The notes beneath the pieces are model-generated. The model did no database searches. It was not told the DNA's origin and saw nothing but the letters and a program-made list of their open reading frames with translations. A stretch of DNA of 5,877 nt from Armatimonadota bacterium (GTDB lineage Bacteria > Armatimonadota > Hebobacteria > Hebobacterales > WVXJ01). This document shows positions 1 to 4,633 of the stretch, piece by piece. Location of the stretch: NCBI GenBank assembly GCA_011773575.1, contig WVXJ01000104.1, positions 56,455 through 62,331 of the forward strand, read 5' to 3'. Each line of letters begins with the position of its first letter. The first letter of the stretch is position 1. The translations under genes and the position numbers were made by a program.

Positions 1-9
1 CGAGAGAGC

Positions 10-37
10 TTTACAAAGTATATGGGTTTGCTATAAT
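10..37 (+). promoter_or_regulatory. Sigma-70 extended -10 promoter for the tRNA gene
   Basis: A -35-like TTTACA (10-15, five of six against TTGACA) and a perfect TATAAT (32-37) are separated by 16 bp. TG at 29-30 gives TGnTATAAT, an extended -10 box. Transcription would start near 43-45, about 10 nt before the mature tRNA 5' end at 54, which is a normal short leader for RNase P removal. The near-consensus quality fits a stable-RNA gene. Confidence 0.85.
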
Positions 38-53
38 AGAATAGATACGAGAT

Positions 54-130
<77 letters not shown>

Positions 131-146
131 ATGAGACAAAGACGTG

Positions 147-176
147 TCCGCCGCACGCCGGCGGATGCGTTTTTTT
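147..176 (+). terminator. Rho-independent terminator of the tRNA-fMet gene
   Basis: A perfect 7-bp GC-rich stem TCCGCCG (147-153) / CGGCGGA (159-165) with a 5-nt loop can be extended at its base by ACG/CGT (142-144/168-170) across two mismatches. It is followed by seven T residues (170-176). It sits 17 nt after the tRNA and separates it from the pilus transcription unit. Confidence 0.92.
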
Positions 177-282
177 ATGTACGCTTGTATGAGTATGTGA
201 CATTGGAAAACGAGTAAAGCATTAAAATAAATTCTCCCGTGCTGTTTGGTGGATAAGTGTGGAATGAAAGATTTGCTCAAAA

Positions 283-311
283 GGCGTCAGGGCGTCAGGA
301 TGTTTCGACAT
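283..311. repeat. Tandem 8-bp repeat GGCGTCAG x2 plus adjacent dyad, possible enhancer-binding-protein site
   Basis: GGCGTCAG occurs twice back to back (283-290, 291-298). It is followed at 300-311 by ATGT-TTCG-ACAT, an inverted repeat with a 4-bp centre. The block lies about 90-120 bp upstream of the predicted sigma-54 start near 401. That is the usual distance for upstream activator sites of AAA+ enhancer-binding proteins such as PilR/NtrC-type regulators. The repeats are directly visible; the regulatory role is inferred from position. Confidence 0.4.
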
Positions 312-346
312 ACGTTTGTTGGAGGATTGGCGGCAGGAGAGGGCGC

Positions 347-379
347 TGCCACGACACGGTTCACAGGTGGTTCGTGGCA
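347..379. promoter_or_regulatory. 8-bp inverted repeat overlapping the sigma-54 -24 box, possible operator
   Basis: TGCCACGA (347-354) and TCGTGGCA (372-379) are perfect reverse complements with a 17-bp spacer. The right arm contains the TGGCA of the -24 element, so a dimer bound here would compete with RNA polymerase-sigma-54. The half-site centres are about 25 bp apart, not an integral helical repeat of 21 or 31.5 bp, which weakens the operator reading. The repeat could also arise by chance from the GC-rich context. Confidence 0.35.
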
Positions 380-389
380 TGATTCTTGC
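375..389 (+). promoter_or_regulatory. Sigma-54 (RpoN) -24/-12 promoter of the pilus operon
   Basis: TGGCATGATTCTTGC (375-389) matches the RpoN consensus TGGCACG-N4-TTGC with one change (T for C at 380). The invariant GG (376-377) and GC (388-389) have exactly the required 10-bp spacing. The start would fall about 12 nt past the -12 GC, near 401, leaving a leader of about 104 nt before the pilB start at 505. Sigma-54 with PilR-type activators is an established route of pilin control in Pseudomonas, Geobacter and relatives. Here it precedes the assembly genes and probably the whole cluster. Confidence 0.82.
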
Positions 390-400
390 GAATACACTTC

Positions 401-504
401 GCAGATAAATAGAAGGTTTGCTGCTGCTTGTTTAGGCTGAATCTCTCTACAAGCAGGCGGTTTATTACGCATATCGGCGTAACAAGCAAAAGGAAGGTTG
501 ATAG
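401..504 (+). promoter_or_regulatory. Structured 5' leader of pilB with alternative pairings
   Basis: This is the presumed untranslated leader. CTGCTTGT (424-431) pairs perfectly with ACAAGCAG (449-456), an 8-bp stem with a 17-nt loop. The core ACAAGCA recurs at 482-488, directly before the Shine-Dalgarno, so TGCTTGT (425-431) can pair with either copy but not both. A second hairpin TTACGC/GCGTAA (465-470/477-482) lies between them. The distal pairing would place structure against AGGAAGG (491-497) and could reduce pilB translation. Complementarity is seen directly; switching is inferred. I recognise no known riboswitch consensus in it. Confidence 0.4.
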
Positions 505-507
505 GTG
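491..507 (+). promoter_or_regulatory. Ribosome binding site fixing the GTG start of pilB
   Basis: AGGAAGG (491-497) lies 7 nt before the GTG at 505-507. This supports the rarer GTG initiation codon, and no in-frame ATG with a comparable site exists between it and the conserved N-terminal domain. Confidence 0.8.
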
Positions 508-2265
508 CAAACGGATACTTCCATTGAAAAGCAATCCCCGAGCGGACTGGACGAGGGAGAGGTCGATAAGGGCTCTCTCGGTCAGTCACTGTTGCTGAAG
601 AGCCTCATTACGGAGCGACAGCTTGAGGAGGCTCTCACCGCTCAGCGCCGCACGAACTCCTTCTTGGGCGAAACCCTGGTGTCTTTGGGCTACATACAGC
701 CCAAGGACCTCGGACCCATGCTGGCGAGAGCCTTGGGTGTGAGTTTTGTCAACCCACGCGAATGTGATGTCCCTCACGACGTCTTCGATTTGGTACCACA
801 GAGTTTCATCAGGCAACACATGGTGATGCCCCTGAAGGTTGAGGAGGACCGGCTCTTTGCGGCCATGGTTGATCCGCTCAATCTGTCAGTGCTGGATGAC
901 TTAAAGATCATCACCGGCCTGCCGGTAGTCCCCATGCTCAGCATGGAGCGGGACCTGCTGGCGGCAATCAACCAACACTTCGATTCCCGTGTGGACGCGG
1001 AGAAGGCGATCAGGGACATTGACGCCACGCGGGCGGAGAATGGAGGGCCTGTTGCAGAGCCCAGTACCGAGGAACTATGGACTCTGGCGGCGGATGCGCC
1101 GGTGGTGCGGTTGGTCAACTCTGTGCTGCAAGGGGCGTTCAATGCGGGGGCGAGTGATATCCACCTGGAGCCGCAGAAGGACAAGATGCGGGTGCGCTAC
1201 CGGCTGGACGGGCTGCTCTATGATCAGATGACCATCCCCCGCAGTCACCAGGCGGCGGTTATCTCCCGGGTGAAGATCATGGCGCGGCTGAACATTGCGG
1301 AGCGCCGGCTGCCCCAGGACGGGCGTATTCCGATGGTTCACCACGGCAAGGAATATGACCTGCGCATCTCCAGTATGCCCTCCGTCTTCGGCGAGAAAGT
1401 GGTTATTCGCGTACTGGAGAAGAGTTCGATGCGCTTCTCTTTCGAGCAACTGGGCTGTCTGCCGGAGCAGCAGAATTCATTCGAGTGGCTGCTGGCCCGC
1501 CCCTATGGGATGATCCTGGTGACAGGACCCACCGGCTCGGGTAAGAGCACGACTCTCTATGCTGCGCTCGCCAGCATCAATGAGCCGACGAAGAACATCC
1601 TCACCATTGAGGATCCGGTGGAGTATCAGCTGCCCGGAATCACCCAGACGGAAGTGAACACCAAAGTGGGGGTTACCTTTGCCCGCGGGCTGCGCACAAT
1701 GGTGCGCCAGGATCCGGATGTGATCATGGTGGGTGAGATACGAGACGTGGAGACGGCGGAGATTGCGGTTCAGGCCGCACTCACGGGTCACTTGGTCTTC
1801 AGCACCCTGCACACCAATGATGCTGCGGGGGCGCTGGTTCGCCTGGCAAATATGGGTGTAGAGCCCTTCCTTATCTCCTCTTCGGTGATAGGTGTAGTAG
1901 GCCAACGGCTGGTGCGTGAGATCTGTCCGAACTGCAAGGAATACTACGCTCCCTCGCCGGAGGTGTTGAGCCAGATGAAGAGCAACGGCAAATCACTGCC
2001 GCGGTCGACGCAACTGGCGCGCGGGGTTGGCTGCCGAGAATGCAACCAGATCGGCTACCGGGGGCGGTCGGGAGTGTTTGAGGTCATGAGGATGTCCGAG
2101 GCCCTACGGGAATTGGTGCTCCAGCGTCAATCTGCATCGGCGATTCGCGAAAAAGCGCGCCAAGAAGGTATGCAAACCATGAAGGAAAGCGCTCTGGAGA
2201 AGGTGCTTATGGGCACCACCAGCGCGGAGGAAATCATGCGGGTGATCTACGTGGAGGAGGAGTAG
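505..2265 (+). CDS. pilB: Type IV pilus assembly ATPase PilB (GspE/PilB family)
   Basis: This 586-residue protein is a cytoplasmic AAA+-like secretion ATPase that powers pilus extension as a hexamer under PilC. Its length is normal for PilB. Residues 24-76 form an MshEN/T2SSE-N module of two 24-residue LG repeats with a 5-residue spacer. A linker follows, then the N2 domain (about 190-310, with the typical ASDIHLEP at about 219) and the C-terminal ATPase. Visible catalytic motifs are Walker A GPTGSGKST (341-349), the Asp box LTIEDPVEYQ (366-375), Walker B with DVIMVGEIRD (405-414), and the His box LTGHLVFSTLHTND (426-439). A zinc-binding tetracysteine is present as C474/C477 and C510/C513; it is typical of PilB/GspE and absent from PilT, so this is the extension enzyme. 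The usual Arg at the head of each MshEN repeat is missing (S24, F53), leaving c-di-GMP binding uncertain. The TAG stop is 6 nt from pilC. A GspE/MshE role is less likely given the neighbouring pilins. Confidence 0.96.
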   Translation: MQTDTSIEKQSPSGLDEGEVDKGSLGQSLLLKSLITERQLEEALTAQRRTNSFLGETLVSLGYIQPKDLGPMLARALGVSFVNPRECDVPHDVFDLVPQSFIRQHMVMPLKVEEDRLFAAMVDPLNLSVLDDLKIITGLPVVPMLSMERDLLAAINQHFDSRVDAEKAIRDIDATRAENGGPVAEPSTEELWTLAADAPVVRLVNSVLQGAFNAGASDIHLEPQKDKMRVRYRLDGLLYDQMTIPRSHQAAVISRVKIMARLNIAERRLPQDGRIPMVHHGKEYDLRISSMPSVFGEKVVIRVLEKSSMRFSFEQLGCLPEQQNSFEWLLARPYGMILVTGPTGSGKSTTLYAALASINEPTKNILTIEDPVEYQLPGITQTEVNTKVGVTFARGLRTMVRQDPDVIMVGEIRDVETAEIAVQAALTGHLVFSTLHTNDAAGALVRLANMGVEPFLISSSVIGVVGQRLVREICPNCKEYYAPSPEVLSQMKSNGKSLPRSTQLARGVGCRECNQIGYRGRSGVFEVMRMSEALRELVLQRQSASAIREKARQEGMQTMKESALEKVLMGTTSAEEIMRVIYVEEE

Positions 2266-2271
2266 AGCCAG

Positions 2272-3486
2272 ATGCCAGTCTACAGCTATGTGGCTCGAGA
2301 TACGCAGGGGCAGTTGGTGACTGGGAGCACGGCGGGCGCGGACGTCACCATTGTGCGTCGAGACCTGCGGGAGAACGGCTATTATGTCGTTTCTCTGTCT
2401 GAACAGCGGGAGGCGGAGAGCCTGAGCGCCCGCTGGGCGCGCTTCCGGGGCGTCAAACTGGGAGATCTGGTGATTTTCAGCCAGCAGCTGGCCACCATGG
2501 TGGGAGCGGGCCTGCCCATCGTGGAGTGTCTTTATGAACTGATTGAAGAGACGGAAAACCAGGCGCTGCGTATGGCTCTGGTGCAGGTTACGCAGGATAT
2601 TCTGGCGGGCTCCACTTTCAGCCAGGCGCTTTCCCGTCATCCGCGGATATTCTCTGAATTGTTCGTTGCTCTTGTACATGCCGGTGAAGTGGGCGGTGTG
2701 CTGGATCAAACGCTGGTCAGCATTGCCGACAATCTGGATAAGGAACAGGAACTCCGAGAGAAGGTCAAATCCGCCTTCGTCTATCCCATCGTGGTGTTGG
2801 TGGTGGCGGCGGCGGTGGTTACCTTTATGTTGATGTTCATCATTCCGGTTTTCGAGCGTGTTTACGCGCAGTTTCGCGCGCAGTTGCCGGCCGCCACTCT
2901 GGGCCTGATAGCGGTAAGCAACTTCCTTACCCGCTTCTGGTGGCTGGCGATAGCGGGGATCGCGGGTCTGGTGGCTGGTTTCCGGGCTTTCATCCGCACG
3001 GAGAAGGGGCAACGCATCTGGGATCGTACGAAACTGCGTTTGCCGCTCTTCGGAAAGTTGATCAGGAAGATCGTCGTTACACGCTTTGTGCGCACTCTGG
3101 GCGCGCTGGTTAATGCCGGAGTACCGATGCTGGCGGCTCTGCAAACCTCAGCCCGGGTAGCGGCGAATACGGAGTTCACCGAAGCGATAACGAAGATCTC
3201 TAATGATGTGACAGAGGGATCCTCCCTCTCGGGTCCGCTGCGAATGTCCGGCAAGTTCCCCAACCTGGTGCCGCGCTTGGTGCAGGTGGGAGAGGAGTCC
3301 GGCAACCTGGGCGAGATGTTGAACAAGGCCGCCCATTTCTTCGACCGCGACATAGAACATTCCGTGCGGCGCTTGACCACACTGATGGAGCCGGTGCTAA
3401 CCATAATATTGGGTGTGATAGTCGGCGCCATCGTGATTTCTCTATATTTGCCTATATTCACCCTGGCGACAGTAATTCGACGCTAG
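2272..3486 (+). CDS. pilC: Type IV pilus inner-membrane platform protein PilC (GspF family)
   Basis: This 404-residue polytopic protein, of normal PilC length, is the inner-membrane platform that couples PilB to pilin insertion into the fibre. Its N-terminus has the family MPVYSYVARDTQG opening. Two T2SSF repeats follow, at about 68-191 and 271-393. Each starts with F-(x)-LaxLVxAGVP-like sequence (QQLATMVGAGLPI, RTLGALVNAGVPM) and contains a glycine signature (GEVGGVLD 138-145; GEESGNLG 340-347). Three hydrophobic spans are visible (about 171-194, 222-240, 372-394), matching the known three-helix topology. The ATG at 2272 is preceded by GGAGGAGG (2253-2260) inside the end of pilB, so the genes are co-transcribed and probably translationally coupled. 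The stop codon's last base begins the downstream RNA-like stem. Confidence 0.96.
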   Translation: MPVYSYVARDTQGQLVTGSTAGADVTIVRRDLRENGYYVVSLSEQREAESLSARWARFRGVKLGDLVIFSQQLATMVGAGLPIVECLYELIEETENQALRMALVQVTQDILAGSTFSQALSRHPRIFSELFVALVHAGEVGGVLDQTLVSIADNLDKEQELREKVKSAFVYPIVVLVVAAAVVTFMLMFIIPVFERVYAQFRAQLPAATLGLIAVSNFLTRFWWLAIAGIAGLVAGFRAFIRTEKGQRIWDRTKLRLPLFGKLIRKIVVTRFVRTLGALVNAGVPMLAALQTSARVAANTEFTEAITKISNDVTEGSSLSGPLRMSGKFPNLVPRLVQVGEESGNLGEMLNKAAHFFDRDIEHSVRRLTTLMEPVLTIILGVIVGAIVISLYLPIFTLATVIRR

Positions 3487-3564
3487 CCCGTCGTCAAGGC
3501 TTCAGAGCCTGACACCCGGAAGGGAGGTGAGAACGAGCAGGCTGTATGACGGGCGAAAGAAGCC
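3486..3564 (+). ncRNA. Candidate structured RNA (possible pseudoknot) between pilC and pilin 1
   Basis: Several complementarities nest within 80 nt. P1 pairs GCCCGTC (3486-3492) with GACGGGC (3548-3554). P2 pairs AGCCTG (3506-3511) with CAGGCT (3538-3543). P3 pairs CACCC (3513-3517) with 3524-3529, with A3525 bulged. GGCTTC (3498-3503) can pair with GAAGCC (3559-3564) beyond P1, making an H-type pseudoknot with a GAAA linker (3555-3558). A competing hairpin AGGCT-TCAG-AGCCT (3497-3510) would disrupt both P2 and the pseudoknot, giving two exclusive states. The P2-P3 junction is purine-rich (AGAACGAG, 3530-3537). It lies in the leader of the pilin genes, 44 nt before their Shine-Dalgarno. All pairings are visible; the fold and any function are inferred. 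I match it to no Rfam family from memory. Confidence 0.42.
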
Positions 3565-3585
3565 GGGGAATCAAGAAGGAAAAGA

Positions 3586-3596
3586 ACTAAATTAGT
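3586..3596. repeat. 11-bp AT-rich palindrome upstream of pilin 1
   Basis: ACTAA-A-TTAGT (3586-3596) is a perfect dyad in an AT-rich patch, in contrast to the GC-rich surroundings, just before the pilin ribosome binding site. It could be a small operator or simply a weak leader hairpin. I see no convincing -35/-10 pair here that would make it part of a promoter. Confidence 0.25.
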
Positions 3597-3599
3597 AAA

Positions 3600-3613
3600 T
3601 CCTTAAGAGGAGG
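3600..3613 (+). promoter_or_regulatory. Strong ribosome binding site of pilin 1, in a weak sequestering hairpin
   Basis: AGGAGG (3608-3613) is a perfect anti-16S match, 10 nt before the ATG at 3624. TCCT (3600-3603) can pair with AGGA (3608-3611) across a TAAG loop, a 4-bp hairpin that would partly mask it. The site is stronger than that of pilin 2 (GAGGA, 4134-4138), in keeping with higher pilin 1 output. Confidence 0.6.
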
Positions 3614-3623
3614 ACATACGAAA

Positions 3624-4055
3624 ATGAAGCACTTGCGCAAGCAAGGCGGTTTCACTCTGATTGAGTTGTTGGTGGTCATCCTAATTCTGGCGGTGTTGAT
3701 GGCCATTGCGCTGCCGCTCTATCTGCGGGCGGTGAGGGATTCTCAGCGACAGACCTGCCGCAGCAATATGCAGACGATTGCGAACGCTGAGCAGGCCTAT
3801 AAGGTGAGAAGTCCGGGACACGTCTATACTACAGACCTTACCCTGCTGGTGGGGCCGGATCAGGACCTGCAGGCTCTGCCTCGCTGTCCTACTGACAGCG
3901 GCTTGAGCACGACGGACGACTATACCGTGACGGAGAACCTTGACGGGTCAATCACTATACGCTGCAACTCTGACAGCGCGACCGACGCGGTTGACCACAA
4001 CACCGTCGGCGCGGATACGAACCACGGCTTCACGCCGGGAGTTGACTCTGAATAG
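3624..4055 (+). CDS. Type IV major-type prepilin, first of two tandem paralogs
   Basis: This 143-residue prepilin has the class III signal: a short basic leader (MKHLRKQGG) cut by prepilin peptidase after G9, then F1 with E5 and a hydrophobic alpha-1 helix (FTLIELLVVILILAVLMAI...). Mature length is 134, short for a major pilin and similar to GspG-like or lean pilins. P22 in the helix and the RSNMQTIANAEQAY segment are family-typical. Cysteines are at mature 36, 79 and 105. The CP(79-80)...C105 pair around a YTV strand is a likely C-terminal disulfide, which leaves C36 unpaired. The tail (NTVGADTNHGFTPGVDSE) is shared with the neighbour. The ATG is set by AGGAGG at 3608-3613. Strong similarity to pilin 2 and a position right after pilC indicate a structural subunit rather than a minor pilin. 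A pilA name is plausible but not assigned. Confidence 0.93.
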   Translation: MKHLRKQGGFTLIELLVVILILAVLMAIALPLYLRAVRDSQRQTCRSNMQTIANAEQAYKVRSPGHVYTTDLTLLVGPDQDLQALPRCPTDSGLSTTDDYTVTENLDGSITIRCNSDSATDAVDHNTVGADTNHGFTPGVDSE

Positions 4056-4081
4056 GTTGCAGCCTTAACTGCCAGCAATGT

Positions 4082-4108
4082 CGGGAGGGCGCCTCAAGCG
4101 CCCTCCCG
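4082..4108 (+). repeat. Perfect 11-bp GC stem-loop between the two pilin genes
   Basis: CGGGAGGGCGC (4082-4092) and GCGCCCTCCCG (4098-4108) are exact reverse complements around a 5-nt CTCAA loop. No T-tract follows (next bases GGGCCCGC), so it does not look like a standard intrinsic terminator. A stem of this stability just after the pilin 1 stop (27 nt) suits an mRNA 3'-end stabiliser or processing site that lets pilin 1 transcript accumulate above the distal genes. It is the strongest simple hairpin in the window apart from the tRNA. Confidence 0.8.
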
Positions 4109-4144
4109 GGGCCCGCTGTCTGCAGAACAGAAAGAGGAATTCAG

Positions 4145-4564
4145 ATGAAGCAGCGAGGATTTACGCTGATCGAATTATTGGTAGTTATCCTCATCCTGGC
4201 GATATTGATGGCTATTGCACTCCCTCTCTATCTGCAGGCGGTGCGAGGTTCTCAGCGACAGACCTGTCGCAGCAACATGCAGACTATTGCGCATGCCGAG
4301 CAGGCCTACAGGGTGCGGAGTCCTGGGCACGTCTATACCGAGGACCTTTCGCAGTTGATCGGTCTGACGGAAGACTTGATGTCACTCCCCCGTTGTCCCA
4401 GTGACAGCGGGGCCGATCCCGGAGACGATTACACGGTGACGGTGAACGCGGATGAGACGATAACCGTGCGCTGCAATTGTGATGACGCTGCCGCCGCGAT
4501 GGAACACAATACTGTGGGCTCCGACACCAATCATGGATTCGTCCCAGGGCTGGACGCTGAGTAG
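4145..4564 (+). CDS. Type IV major-type prepilin, second tandem paralog
   Basis: This 139-residue prepilin has a shorter leader (MKQRG, cut after G5) and a mature chain of 134 residues, the same length as its neighbour. The two mature chains align without gaps, and I count 34 differences, about 75% identity. Alpha-1 is nearly identical (one change, V15 to I, in the first 25 residues), while most changes fall in the exposed middle and tail (61-115). E5 is retained. Cysteines are at mature 36, 79, 105 and 107. C107 replaces Ser of pilin 1, giving an even number. Translation starts from GAGGA (4134-4138), 6 nt before the ATG, weaker than for pilin 1. Double stop TAG-TAA ends it. The pair is clearly a local gene duplication. 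Alternative or accessory pilin subunit is the likely role. Confidence 0.93.
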   Translation: MKQRGFTLIELLVVILILAILMAIALPLYLQAVRGSQRQTCRSNMQTIAHAEQAYRVRSPGHVYTEDLSQLIGLTEDLMSLPRCPSDSGADPGDDYTVTVNADETITVRCNCDDAAAAMEHNTVGSDTNHGFVPGLDAE

Positions 4565-4618
4565 TAAGCAGGGCCTTCAAGAACACGATTGTAGTGGTGT
4601 GTGGTGAAGTGCCTTTGC

Positions 4619-4633
4619 AGGAGGTGTGAGATG
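4619..4633 (+). promoter_or_regulatory. Ribosome binding site of the PilX-like gene
   Basis: AGGAGGTG (4619-4626) is a near-perfect anti-16S match with 6 nt between AGGAGG and the ATG at 4631. It decides the start and puts the leader peptide at 10 residues. Confidence 0.85.

Noticed and set aside
197..228. Sigma-70 promoter GTGACA/TAAAAT (or TTGGAA/TAAAAT) after the tRNA terminator
   Set aside because: Spacers are 20 and 14 bp, outside the workable range, and both boxes are imperfect.
246..440. 64-codon + strand frame with a TTG start in the tRNA-pilB interval
   Set aside because: There is no Shine-Dalgarno before 246, composition looks unlike a protein, and the frame runs through the sigma-54 promoter, inverted repeat and leader. 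It is treated as non-coding.
2104..3144. 346-residue minus-strand frame opposite pilB/pilC
   Set aside because: The translation is His/Arg/Gln-rich without any fold or motif, and it lies fully antisense to clearly conserved PilB and PilC. It is a codon-bias shadow.
3486..3564. Known riboswitch or ribozyme (c-di-GMP-I/II, hammerhead, cobalamin) in the pilC-pilin gap
   Set aside because: The CTGTATGAC...GAAA stretch lacks the hammerhead CTGATGA core, the c-di-GMP-I conserved blocks are absent, and no cobalamin box is seen. It is kept only as an unassigned structure.
4082..4108. Intrinsic terminator ending transcription after pilin 1
   Set aside because: The stem is strong but no T-tract follows, and the next two genes appear to belong to the same unit.
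4078..4404. 108-codon + strand frame overlapping the hairpin and the start of pilin 2
   Set aside because: It is out of frame with the pilin, which has an unambiguous signal sequence and paralog, and its first part is only the translated hairpin.
3624..4564. Geobacter-like aromatic-rich conductive pilins
   Set aside because: The aromatic pattern of short Geobacter PilA-N (Y27, Y32, F51, Y57) is not present, and these chains are 134 residues with a cysteine-bearing C-terminal domain.
4603..4619. Possible second sigma-54 promoter (GG...TTTGCA) before the PilX-like gene
   Set aside because: The GG (4603-4604) and GC (4617-4618) are 12 bp apart instead of the strictly required 10, and the -24 context TGGCA is missing.
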